Under the pieces are notes generated by a model. That model did not search any database, was not told the DNA's origin, and worked only from the letters and a program-made list of their open reading frames with translations. A stretch of DNA of 64,000 bases. It comes from Cryptomeria japonica (taxonomy: Eukaryota; Streptophyta; Pinopsida; Cupressales; Cupressaceae). The translations under genes and the position numbers were made by a program. Where the stretch lies: NCBI RefSeq assembly GCF_030272615.1, contig NC_081413.1, forward strand, positions 189,034,169 through 189,098,168, in the 5' to 3' direction. This document shows, piece after piece, positions 23,663-34,259 of the stretch (within the stretch, counting starts at the first letter, position 1; each line of letters begins with the position of its first letter).

Positions 23663-24475
23663 ATGGCTAAATTCCTGATCATATTATGCCTCCCGATGTT
23701 TGTACTGGTGGAAGCCAGTGCCAAAGACACCACTTTCATCTTCAACCACTTCAACTCCACAAGCCCAATCAAATATGTCGCAGCTGCCTCACTACAATCC
23801 ACGGCAATCCTTCTCACAAATCTCTCCGAGCGCGTCGTTGGCCGCGCTTATTTTGACAAGGTCGTTCCCATGAAAAGAAACGGCTCCGTAATCTCATTCA
23901 CCACCACCTTTATATTCGCCATGGTTCCGCAGCGGCGCTCGGGTGGTGGTGATGGGCTCTGCTTCGTCATGACGCCCACCACCGATCTCAACGGCGGCAT
24001 CGCCAGTCAGTACTTTGGCCTCCTCAACACCTCCAGTGACGGCAAAGACTACAACCATCTCTTTGCTGTGGAGTTCGACACGGTTAAGAGCATAAGCGTC
24101 AAGGAAAATGACAACAACCATGTCGGAATCGATCTCAACAGTGTCAGGTCGGTTGTGGCAGAAGCTGCTGGAATTTGGGAAGGGAACAGTTTGACGCCCA
24201 TTAATCTTAAGAGTGGGCATAACATAAGGGTCTGGATCGACTATGACGGCGATTCGAAGCAGCTGGAGATAAGCATTGCGGCGGTCGGAGAGGCGAGGCA
24301 ACAAAAGGCCCTGCTGTCGAAGAAAGATTTGGATTTGGACGGTATTATACAAGACCAGATGTACGTTGGGTTTTCAGCGTCTACAGGTGAAGTTTCCCTT
24401 GCACTCACTACTTCAGTGTTTATTCTAGAAAGATTACTTTTGTTTCAGAAATGTATCGACATTAGAATGTCATAG
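23663..24475 (+). CDS. L-type lectin domain, first exon of a lectin or lectin receptor kinase gene
   Basis: From ATG 23663 the frame encodes a signal peptide (MAKFLIILCLPMFVLVEASA, cleavage expected after residue 20) and a legume-type lectin domain. Visible marks are the GDGLCF sugar-site Asp loop (residues about 96-101), the metal-binding FAVEFDT strand (134-140), NHVGIDLNS (152-160) and GFSASTG near residue 242. The upstream in-frame ATG at 23570 lacks a signal peptide and is less likely. After GFSASTG the family normally continues with a short C-terminal strand, a membrane helix and a kinase. Here TCTACAG|GTGAAG at 24386/24387 looks like a phase-1 splice donor and the frame then reads intron-like residues to a stop at 24475. 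No membrane segment or kinase is found in the next 39 kb of plus strand. It could be a gene with a huge intron holding the nested retrotransposons, a lectin-only gene, or a fragment. Confidence 0.85.
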   Translation: MAKFLIILCLPMFVLVEASAKDTTFIFNHFNSTSPIKYVAAASLQSTAILLTNLSERVVGRAYFDKVVPMKRNGSVISFTTTFIFAMVPQRRSGGGDGLCFVMTPTTDLNGGIASQYFGLLNTSSDGKDYNHLFAVEFDTVKSISVKENDNNHVGIDLNSVRSVVAEAAGIWEGNSLTPINLKSGHNIRVWIDYDGDSKQLEISIAAVGEARQQKALLSKKDLDLDGIIQDQMYVGFSASTGEVSLALTTSVFILERLLLFQKCIDIRMS

Positions 24476-24900
24476 CAAAACCAGAACAAAAAGGAACTTC
24501 TGTTTTCTTTTTTTTTGATAATTGGTACTGCCTTATGATATCACATCAGTTAGAAAGGCGTTCACAAAAAGTAGATGAAATGGCTGTACAAGGTGATATG
24601 TAGATTCTTTCACGGAGTTTCGAGAGAGCTTGGAGTGCATCTTAACAGTTCTCTACAGTGGTTATTTGAACTACTCTATCGAATTTAATTAGAAAGACAT
24701 GGTTTGCAATAAAAGTACGTCAGTAGAGTCCACGAGCCTACTAAATTATTAGTATAATGTTATAAAAGTTTCACGTAAAGGCAAAATATGAGATTATATG
24801 CAAATGATTGTACCGAAGAGGTGAGGGTCCATTTCATCCCTACGAAGGGGACTGGTTCATGAATAGAACTTTTAGTGTCATTCATTCGTCTTGAGCATCT
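24476..24900. other. No recognisable gene (possible intron of lectin gene)
   Basis: No domain recognised on either strand. Confidence 0.4.
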
Positions 24901-24998
24901 TGTACACCTCTGTTTACATAGCATCCATCTTGTACACCTCTGTTTACATAGCATCCATATTGTACACCTTTGTCTACATAGCATTCATATTGTACTAT
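24901..24998 (+). repeat. 30-bp tandem repeat, 3.3 copies
   Basis: Units at 24901, 24931 and 24961 read TGTACACCTCTGTTTACATA plus GCATCCATCT with one to four changes. A partial fourth unit runs into the hairpin that follows. Confidence 0.9.
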
Positions 24999-25087
24999 TG
25001 ATCATGTTTTTCAATTAATTAATAGTTAAAATACAATAGATATTTATTTTTTAATTAATTATTAAATATGATCAATGGTACAATATG
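24986..25087. repeat. Inverted repeat, 24-bp arms around an AT-rich loop
   Basis: Left arm 24986-25009 and right arm 25064-25087 are reverse complements at 22 of 24 bases (around GTAC-ATTGATCAT). The 54-base loop again holds self-complementary AATTAATTA runs. The 102-bp structure resembles a very short fold-back element or replication-slippage hairpin, and it abuts the 30-bp repeats. Confidence 0.75.
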
Positions 25088-26364
25088 GGTGTTGGATAGA
25101 CGTTGCCATCTTGTACAATTAACGGAACAAGCATCTTTTATTTTAGTAGTAAACATTGTCTTGATCCATAGATGCTCACCTCTAAGGTTCAACAACAATC
25201 TTCTCACATGTAGGTGACTTTCAACCTTCTTGTTAAGGATGGAGTAAAAAGTGGTCTCAATCATGAAAGTTATTCTATTATTAGCTTGCAACCTTTAACA
25301 TTGGTTGATGATATAGATTCTACTTAGGGTATAAGGAATATTCTCCTAATAATATAAGTTTTAGAGGCAGATGAATTTCAAAGTAACTTTTTTTTATTAT
25401 ATTTGAAAAAAACAAAAAGGTGAGTCAATAAAAAATACTTAGAGATAACACCATTTTTAAAGATATTAGAGTTTCTAGTCTTTCAAGATTGAAAAAGAAT
25501 AATGGCTTTTAAGAAATTCTGCATGCATGTAATATAAGTTAACCACTAAACAATATTCTAAGAAAAGAAAATAACGCATGCTTGTATAACTAGTAATTGG
25601 TCACCATACAATAATATATAAGTGAATTTAGTTAAAGGGAAAATTAGAAAGATAGTCACCATTCAAACATAGCAAGTGTTGGTGTACATATAAAGAAAAT
25701 AGTTTTATAAAAATAATTTAGGGTTGAATAAGACTAGGGCTTTGACACACACGATACCAAGAAGATAAAATGGGAAGCACAATGAAAACATAAATGGATA
25801 AAAAGTCACACAAGAGAATGTATAAATAGATAAATATATGGATAAAACATATGAAAAAGATTGATCCCTTTACACAAGGTATTTGTAGGCAAGTATGAGA
25901 ACCCTAATTTCTCATTTATCAACTTTGAGAATACTCAAGCATTACAAAGAGATAAGAAACCAATAACAAGATTGGGTGTTGATGCAAATCATAATAAATT
26001 CAAAATATATATTTAAGAAGCTTTAAGAATTGAACACCTTAGTTGGTGCTTTTTGCAATCCACCCATATCTCCATCTAAACAAAAATTGATCAATATCCA
26101 TAACACTCTAGTTGACACAACTCCCCATTATTGAGGAGCAAAAATGTTATGCTTATATTTCTTTGATTGATTTTTAATTATAATTCATTTTTGAAGTTGG
26201 GTTATTGTTTTTACTTGTGTTATATTTTATATGATCCCTCATGGGGCTAAAATTGCTTTGATTGTGGAGTTGTTTTAGTGCTAATGTAGTTCTTGAGTGT
26301 TATTTTATAGAATGTATATTGGAATTGATGATTTTTAATACAATTATTATAAATTATGATTAAA
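25088..26364. other. AT-rich DNA without recognised genes
   Basis: No domain or structural RNA recognised. It forms the left flank of the outer retrotransposon. Confidence 0.5.
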
Positions 26365-26369
26365 CCTTA

Positions 26370-27754
26370 TGTAGTCACATAAATCTGTCTAGTTTAATTA
26401 AATGAATATATCCTATTTATTTGATTAAAAATCCACTAGCCATCAGTTAATTAAATTAATATTTAATTAATTCATCTCCAAACATTCTCCTATTAATCAA
26501 ATAAATTATTCAATTTATTTCAATTAATTCATTAAACTAAATTCAAATCAATTAAATGAATAAATCATATTTATTTCATTTAATCCCCCTTTTCCTCTTT
26601 TAAATAAATTAAATAAAACATTTATTTAAATCATTTATCCCCCCCCACTTGCATTTTTCTACAAATGCAACTTGCACACATTTATTGAAATAAATGAATT
26701 TTTATTTTAATAAAATCCTATTTTCCCTCACCCACCAAACCCACTTGCTAGCTTAAAACCCCTTCTAGATTCCTATTTTCCATCCCCTAATTATTGTCAC
26801 ATTCCTAAGCAACTTGGAGTCACTTCTCAAAGACTTCAAAATCTTTGAAAAGCATTTAATGCTTTGTGTGTTCAACAATTTAACCTCCAAAGTCTTCCAA
26901 AACCACTAATAGCTCTTACATAACCATTTATGGTTATTTCAACTTGCACTCATGTGTCTCCTCAAGCATTTATTGCTTTGACCATGGTTATCCCTTTTGC
27001 CTTTGCACAAGAGTTTATCCATTGGATAAAAGCTTTATTCTTTGAATAAAGAATTTATTCATTCAACTAACCTTGACCTTAACTCCCAAGTTAACTCTCG
27101 GGTCATGTCAAGCATTTAATGCTTATTCCCTCTCCTCTCAACCTATCTCATATTGACACTTGTCATCCTGGGATTGGGTTGAAAGCCCTCACATGGATTG
27201 AATATCATTCAATCTTGACCCTTATTGAGATTACTCAATCTCAACCATCCATTGCTCCATTTTTCCTATAAATAGAGCCCATTTTTTCATAATCCAGATC
27301 CTGAAAACTTATATGCATTTAAGCTATAGGCATTTTAAGAGAGCATTTTAGCATAATCAACTCATATATTGTCATTTTGGTTAAAATAAATCATTTTAGT
27401 ATCAATAGCATAGTATTAGCTTTTTATTCACATTTAGAGCAAATACTATAATCTCAAACCTCCATAAGCATCCATAGTGCAAAAAACTGTTGAGAGCTAC
27501 ACTATTTTGGAACTTGGAGAGGAGAGGAACAAAGGAGAAGGAGCCAAGAGTATGGTAGAAGGCATTTGGAGATGTCTTCTTGCATTTACATTTGTAGTTA
27601 AATGTTTTACTTTGTTCTTGGTGTCTCTTTTGATATGCCTGCTTAGGTTGATCTTTGGTTGAATAACACTAACCTTAACACTTGTTTCTTGTTGTTTGTG
27701 TGCTATTCCATCACAGGTTTTTATCCTAACACTTGCCCTTTTTGCAGAGCATCA
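26370..27754 (+). repeat. 5' LTR of the outer element (1385 bp)
   Basis: It starts TGTAGTCACATAAATCTGTC and ends TTTTTGCAGAGCATCA. The same ends occur in the 3' LTR and in both LTRs of the inner element. U3 is dominated by AATTAATTAAAT and AAATAAAT runs; a TATA box lies at 27267-27275. Relative to the 3' LTR it lacks 21 bases near 26785. Confidence 0.95.
27267..27275 (+). promoter_or_regulatory. TATA box, 5' LTR of the outer element
   Basis: TATAAATAG; the same box is at 60531-60539 in the 3' LTR and, on the minus strand, in both inner-element LTRs. Confidence 0.8.
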
Positions 27755-27756
27755 TT

Positions 27757-27774
27757 TGGTGAACCCGACGTGAA
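27757..27774 (+). other. Primer-binding site, matches tRNA-Trp 3' end
   Basis: TGGTGAACCCGACGTGAA begins two bases after the LTR. It is complementary to the 3' end of plant cytosolic tRNA-Trp including CCA (from memory of that tRNA). The identical 18-mer is in the inner element at 44211-44228. Confidence 0.85.
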
Positions 27775-27845
27775 CCCAAACACTTAAACAAACAATTTTT
27801 TTTTGACAACTAACATGTTTGAATGTTGAACTTGACACACAGGTT

Positions 27846-28130
27846 GCGCTTTAGCGCTTTTGATTACGTTGTAGCGCTATTGCAACTTGTTGTTCTAGCG
27901 CTATTGTTCTTACAATAGCGCTATTGTTCTTACAATAGCGCTATTGTACCAAGTTTAGCGCTATTGACCTTGTTTCAGTGCTTTTGAAATTGTTTTGGCA
28001 CTTTTGACCTTGTTTTAGAGCTATTGCTTTCACTGTCAAAGTTTTACTTTTAGCGTTGTTGTATCTGTATTAGCACGTTTGTGTTAAATAGCGCTTTTGT
28101 TTAAACACAGAGTAGTGCTATTGTAACAAA
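27846..28130 (+). repeat. AGCGCT motif cluster in the 5' leader
   Basis: Seven exact AGCGCT hexamers, mostly as TAGCGCTATTG or TAGCGCTTTTG, plus six or more one-mismatch forms (AGTGCT, AGAGCT, GGCACT, AGCGTT), spaced about 20-25 bases. The cluster begins about 70 bases after the primer site. An inverted counterpart is at 58741-59055. Confidence 0.85.
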
Positions 28131-29526
28131 ACGTTGTAAAAAAGACCCTGTAATCGAAAAAGTGAAAATTCTTAGGCTTGTAGAAGCCCACCATAGGTTC
28201 GGTTTTTACTAACTATTTGTTTCTTGTGTAAGTCTAAAACCAACTTCTTTAAAAATCAAAAACTTATTTTTGGTGCTCTAAAATTGAACAAAACAAAATT
28301 TGCTTTCTTGCAAGCTTAGGATCGAATTTTGTATTTGGTGCTCTAAAATTGAACAAAACAACTTTGTTTATTGCAAGTTTAGGCTCAATTTTTCATTTGG
28401 TGCTTAAAATCAACAAGACAAATTTATTTCTAGCATCAAACTTAAGCAAAAATTTACAATCCACACTTCAATTTTTGGTGCAAATAAAACTCACAATCAA
28501 CTTGTTTCAAAATTTTTGCAAAGCAATTTTCCTTCATACATGCTTCAAATTAAGTTGACCAGGATTTTCAAAATTCTAGTTTACTCAAAACTTTGCATTT
28601 GAAGTTAAAAAGAACACCATGATTGTTGGAGCAACATCTCCAAATAGTTAAAACACATTGTGATGGCAAGTTAAAAAGAACAAGTGCATTTCGTGTTTGG
28701 GATGCTTGTGCAAAAAGTTGGTCGAGTGGTCCTACTTCTAACACACACTATCCTCTCCCTTGGCTTTCGTGGTCCTAGGTGCAAGAGAAAAGTGTTAGTA
28801 ACACTCAAAGTTTATATTTTTAAGAGAGGCCTGCCAAGCGACACATCACTCTTGGGAACGACCTCGTGCAGTAAATCCTTCGAGCCGCTATAAAAATCAG
28901 GTGAGAGTGAAAGCTGTAGCCTTGGGTATAGCTGTTCCTATAGTGTAACTTGTCGAAAGGACAAATGGGCCCCACCACAAGTTACAAGGCTCTTAAGTGA
29001 GTCACTGTAGAATGAACTTATGTCAAAAAACATCAAAAATTACTAAACATCTTTAAGTAGAAGCCTACCCGTTCTATTGATTGAGAATATTTGAGATACA
29101 ATTCAGTGCAAGAGCATAGATGGTTTTGCTCCCAAGATACTCACCATACATATTTCCTTGAGTAGAAACATAGCTTTTTGAAAAGTCACTTATGGCTTGA
29201 TGAAAGTGGTGACTCCCCCATCATAGGGATCATCTATTTGTTATACTCACGCAAGACTTAGTATATCACATCCTTACCTGCCATGACGGCATTCATAAGG
29301 TATGTAATACCAAAGTCGAAGAAATATCAAGATGTGGGCTGAATTTATCACAACTGGCCATTTGACCTTAGGGATACAAAGTGTTTGAGGTGTTTTTGTT
29401 TTGAGTCAAAGACCAAGTACAAATTGAGCTGACTTCAAGCTTTGGAAAGAAAAAGAACCTAAAATACACTTCAAGGAAAGGGTCATAACAAGTCCAAGGA
29501 TTGGATTGATCTAGACCCATACTTAT
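28131..29526 (+). other. Leader of the outer element
   Basis: Long untranslated leader homologous to the inner element's leader (42500-44000 on the minus strand). It includes alternating ATTTTTGGTGC/AACAAAAC phrases at 28250-28500. A short frame with LLLTHTILSLGFRGPRCKRK (about 28735-28800) occurs in both elements, but I see no evidence that it is translated. Confidence 0.6.
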
Positions 29527-30012
29527 TTGTACCTTTTGAGGCAACATTCTTGTGTTTGTGTGCTTGCTTTGTTTTCTTGTCAAAGAAAAATCCAAAAATC
29601 AAAACAAGTATTCATCCAACCAAACATGTTTCAAAAACAACCAAAACATCAAAAACAAAGTGCAAACAAGAAAAGTATCCAACTTTATGACCATTCTTCA
29701 CATCTTGAGAAAGAAGAATCTTCATCAAAACATCAACTTGAAAAGAAGACCATTGAGCTCAAAGGCTTTGATCAAAAGGAGGAAATTCTTCTATCTAAAT
29801 AGACAAATCTTTGTCTCTCATAGAGTTATTCTACGTCACATGCGTCTCTACCTTCAAGGGAACACAAACGAATTTGATTCAGAATAATTAAACCGTAGAG
29901 CTTTTATGCAATATAGAGATTTGATTTATCACAAAAACTAAGGAGGCAAGATTAATCCCAACTTCTTCCCAAATGTTTGTATCACATACAACATAACTCG
30001 AGAAATGCCACC
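29527..30012 (+). pseudogene. Leader ORF of the outer element, cut by the nested insertion
   Basis: This is homologous to the 174-codon leader frame of the inner element (41970-42494, minus). Shared blocks are MTILHILRKK, LSSKALIKRRKFFYLNRQIF and HRVxLRHMRLYLQG-like segments. Stops interrupt the frame at 29885-29887 and near 29939. The inner element inserted within it, directly after a CCACC at 30008-30012; the remainder resumes at 46029. Function unknown. Confidence 0.5.
30008..30012. other. Target-site duplication of the inner element, left copy
   Basis: CCACC, repeated perfectly at 46024-46028. The inner element's own sequence near 42023-42050 shows the same region uninterrupted, with a single CCACC. 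Confidence 0.93.
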
Positions 30013-31805
30013 TGATGCTCTGCAAAAAGGATTAGAAAATCTGTTTGATGGCAACACACACAAGAGCACAAGAAAGAAACGTTAGTGTTAGCAACAAAAG
30101 ATTATCCTAAACAGGCATATCAAGAGAGATATTAAGCATGAAATAGAAAGCATATAAACATAAAATGAAATAGCTAATCAAGATGCTCATAGTTGCTCCT
30201 CCCTTGTTCCTCTCCTCTCCAAGTCCCAAATGAGTGTAGCTCTCAGCAGCTTTTTGCACTATGGATGCTTATGGAGGATTGAGATTTAATACTAAGCTTC
30301 AAATATGAAATGAAAAGCTAAATACTATGCTAGAGTAGATAGTGATGCTATGAAAAAGATCTATGCTAATGCTAGTATAACAACAATACTCTAAAATGCT
30401 TCTCCTTTTGCTTGAGGAGAAGGGTTCTATTTATAGAAGAAATGGGGAAATGAAGGGTTAAGATTGAGCAATCTTAACAAGGGTTAGGATTGAAAGTTGG
30501 GGATCCATGTGCACAATTGGCACCAATAAAATGGTGACAAGTTTCAACATAGGATTGGGTTGAGAGAAGAGGTTGGAGGCATTAAAGGCCTGAGAAGACC
30601 TCATGGTTATCTAGAAGGTAAGGGTCAAGTCTAAATTAAGATTACCCATTGGATTAAGAGTTAATCCAAGGATAAACCTTTGTGCAAATGATTAAGAGAT
30701 AATCATAGTCAAAGCATTAATGGCCTGATGAGACCTTTGGGTTGGGTAGAGGTTGAGTCAAAACAAATGTTTTAACCATGTGGGAGGGTTTGAGGTAACC
30801 ATTAATGGTTATTGGAGATTTTGGGGATTAAGTGGTTGAAGGTTGAAAGCCTTCAATGGTTATCAAAGACTTTGAGCCATTTAGTGGTTGAAGGTTGGAA
30901 GCTTTCAAAGGTTATCCAAGACTTTGAGGGTTAATTTGTTGAACACACAAAGCATTAATTGCTTTTCAAAGACTTTGGAGTCTTTGAGAAGTGACTCCAA
31001 TTTGCTTAGGAATGTGACAATATTTAGGGGATGGATTAGGCTAATTAGGAAGGGTTTAGAAGAATCTAGAAGGGGTTTAGGCATACAAGTGGATTTTGTA
31101 GGAAAATGCAAGTGGGAGAAATTTTGGTATTTTCAATTAAAATAAAATCATTTATTTCAATTAAATGGTGTAAGTTGAATTTGGATAAATATTTAAATAA
31201 ATATTAATTTATTTAAATGAGAAAAAGAAGATAAAGCATTTAAAATGCTTGAAGACTTTGAGGGAAACCATTAAAGGCTTGAAGACTTTAAGGAAAACCA
31301 TTAAAGTCTTAAGAAGACTATAGAAGGAAGCCATCAAGTTTGAAGACTTTAAAGCCATCAAGTTTGACTACTTTAAGGGAAACCATTAAAGGTTTCAAGT
31401 GGGTGAGGATAAATAGGATTTTAAATAAATAATTTATTTAAAATAGTTGTGCAACTTGCTTTTGTAGGAAAATACAAGTGGGTGGAGGATAAAGGTGATT
31501 TTAAATAAATGATTTATTTATTTAAATGTGAGAGGTGGGATTTTGGGGGTTTTAAATAAATATTAATTTATTTAAATGTGAGAGAAGATTTAATTAAATA
31601 AATATGATTTATTTATTTAATTAATGGTCTGAATTTGGTTAAGTGAATTAAATCAAATAAATTGAATAATTTATTTAATTAATAGGAGAATAGGGTTAAG
31701 ATGAATTAATTAAATATTAATTTAATTAATTATTAATTGATGGTTAAATAATCAAATAAATACTAAGTATTCATTTAATTAAGTGGACAGATTTATGTGA
31801 CTACA
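30013..31805 (-). repeat. 3' LTR of the inner element (1793 bp)
   Basis: On the minus strand it starts TGTAGTCACATAAATCTGTC at 31805 and ends GCAGAGCATCA at 30013. It is identical to the 5' LTR except for two transitions. TATA box on the minus strand at 30435-30427. Short frames within it (for example 30888-31145) appear in both LTRs and are not genes. Confidence 0.97.
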
Positions 31806-31818
31806 TTTGCCCCTCTTT
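31806..31818 (-). other. Polypurine tract of the inner element
   Basis: Minus strand AAAGAGGGGCAAA directly before the 3' LTR, the same string as in the outer element. In the family it primes plus-strand DNA synthesis. Confidence 0.85.
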
Positions 31819-34259
31819 GAGACGGTGCAGTTTATCGCGTCGTTTCAAAGAAAGAAAAATAGGTGTGAAGAAATGCCCCATAAAATGTAAATTTAATGGG
31901 TGGTATGCCCCCTCGAGAGATGGGCCGAATTTTTTTTGAAAAATCGGGCGATCTCTCGAAAAAGAATGAAAAGTGGAGGGGAGGTAGAATAGAAGAAATT
32001 AGAACTAATGATGAAAGAATGGGAGAAAATGGAGTGAATATGAAGAAACAACAAGCCAGCGAGTACCCTGAGGTCATGCAAGAGATACATAGCAGATGTA
32101 GTGTGGGGTTTTGATTGATGCTATACAATTGATCAAAATTGGTTCGACAATCTGGTGCAATCGGTTGAATTGCCCCGGTCAAGTCAAAGCGTGACAGTTG
32201 ATGTCAGTTGGTCGCTTGGACATGATAAAGTCTGAGTAAGTGAATCAAAGTGACCTGATGGTGACTTAGACAATTGATGTAATTGTCCGATGAAGTCAAG
32301 GTATATGAAGCAAAATACTCGTTGAGACGTAGACAATTGATGTAATTGTCCATTGGATTGTGTTTGATTGGTTTGATCAATTGATAATGTGTGTGTGATG
32401 GATGGTTGTGGGGAATCATGGTAGCCCCGTTGAGACTAGGTCATTATGATAAATGCCTGATGTAGTCTAGGATTACCATAATCGATTACCTGTTGAGACC
32501 CGAAGATACTTGATCAGAGTATCTGTTGATAGTCTAGGTGTGTGGGAGTCGATGTATCTGTGCAAAATAGAGTAACTTTCTTGACTTATTGGATGACTTA
32601 GGATAGGAAACACAATCCCTCCTATTTAGAGATGGATGGTGATGAACGTGGCTTGATTAGGTTGATTGGGACATGATGTAGGGTATGTGATGGTGATTAT
32701 CGAGATGGGGAGGGTGGGGGGGTTCAATGTTAAATAGAAGAAATGGAGGACCTATTACATTCCTATGGAAGAAGAGGAAAATAGAGTATCCATTGTCATT
32801 ACTATGTATGAATGATATGCAGCTATTTATGAATGTATGGATGGATGGAATGCAATGGAATGCAATATATACAAATGAGATGGAATGACGATCCATGGTG
32901 CTTTATTTTTCATCATTGAGCTTTAAAATGTTGTAAGAAAATACAAGCAACTTGACATAAAGATTCAAGATGACCAGAGTATTTCTTACATGGATTTGAT
33001 ATAGCAAGTTAATACAAGCAACTTGATATAATGGATCAAGTTGACCTGAGTATTGCTTGTGGAACAGACAAGGAATTATCTCCGTTCATGCATGACTTGG
33101 ATCGTCCTCCTTGATCTTAGGCTGATCATATCCTGAGACAAGTGCATACCGTACTAAGAAATAAAACCTTTATCCAATTTGGATAGGGAGGAACCAAAGA
33201 ATGAGCATTGTACCTGCAAACAAATAGTATATACATAAAGAATAAAAGAATATGGATCCTTGGTAATGGTTCATGCTCATATGGTCGAGGTATACGCTGT
33301 AGTCAACAAGTCGTAGTGATCTATGACTGCATTTTGCATAAGATCACGTAGCTTGGTGAACTTCCCACGTAGACACCATTAGTACATGTCCCAGAACTTC
33401 ATCGGAAATAATGCGCAAATGATACAAAACAATGCTGAAAGATCCCGATACAGATAAATGAATGATTGTACTCACAAATCAACCAAGTATTTGATAGCTT
33501 AACATAATTTTCTTGTCAAAGAAAATGTCATCTTGTCTTTGTTTTGGTAAGGAAGGATGCATCCTTGTTTAAAGACAGGTTTGGATTTGTTAATGTCGCT
33601 TGTGTGGTTTGATTGGTAAATGGTCATTGTGTGAGTACTGTGTTAATGTTGGTTTTGCATCTGCTTGAATGAATATGTACAAGGTGTTGCCATGTTTTGG
33701 TGTGATTTTCGATGGGTTTTTCGATGTTTTTGGATTTTGTATTGTTTTGAATGTTTTTGGTATTTTTGCGAGATATTTTTGAATGTTTTTGGATTTTTGA
33801 TGATTGTTTGAATGAAGAACTTAATGAATCATAAGACAATGTAGAATCCACTTCCATCATCTAGATTGTAAGGGCATTGCCCCCAAGTTGGACATGATTT
33901 ATGAAAAAGCGGGATGCTAGACGCATGAAGTACTTTCTTGGATTACAGATAAAATAACAAGCCATGGTTAGATGGATGGATGTGTGTATGTATGAATGTG
34001 ATCGCAACAAGCCTGAAAGACAATGGAGCCATAGCCTTTACGAGTGGCGCCTGTTTGCCAGGTTTTCGCCATCGTACTTACCCAAGGTGCCACCGGAGTG
34101 GTTGTTCACCGTTTGGATGCATGATTTTTCTTTACTTTTTTGAATGTTTTTGTATTTTCTTCAGGACATTTTCTGAATGTTTTTGTATTTTCTTCAGGAC
34201 ATTTTCTGAATGTTTTTGGTATTTTCTAGTATGCAGGGGACCCGGATGCTCTGTACAGC
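31819..34259 (-). other. 3' region of the inner element
   Basis: Non-coding in the sense direction. Blocks match the outer element's 3' region: a CGAGAGATCGCCCGAT-containing block near the polypurine tract (31915-31965), a block at about 32430-32535 matching the start of the antisense PMD body, and a block at 33100-33480. The PMD body, its likely first exon and the AGCGCT cluster are missing. A 33-bp tandem repeat (GAATGTTTTTGTATTTTC core) is at 34141-34220. Confidence 0.7.
34141..34230. repeat. 33-bp tandem repeat, about 2.7 copies
   Basis: TGAATGTTTTTGTATTTTCT plus TCAGGACATTTTC repeats at 34141, 34174 and 34207. Confidence 0.85.

Noticed and set aside
24899-24998. Evenly spaced 30-bp repeats considered as a CRISPR array
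   Set aside because: The repeats are contiguous, without unique spacers, in plant nuclear DNA.
30888-31145. 85-codon frame repeated exactly at 45106-45363
   Set aside because: The two are the same part of the two inner-element LTRs; identity reflects LTR duplication, not a gene family.
33992-34160. Small plus-strand frame (MNVIATSLKDNGAIAFTSGA...) shared with the outer element at 54077-53910 on the minus strand
   Set aside because: The four base differences between the two copies in the core all change the residue in this frame, so it looks like conserved DNA, not a conserved protein.
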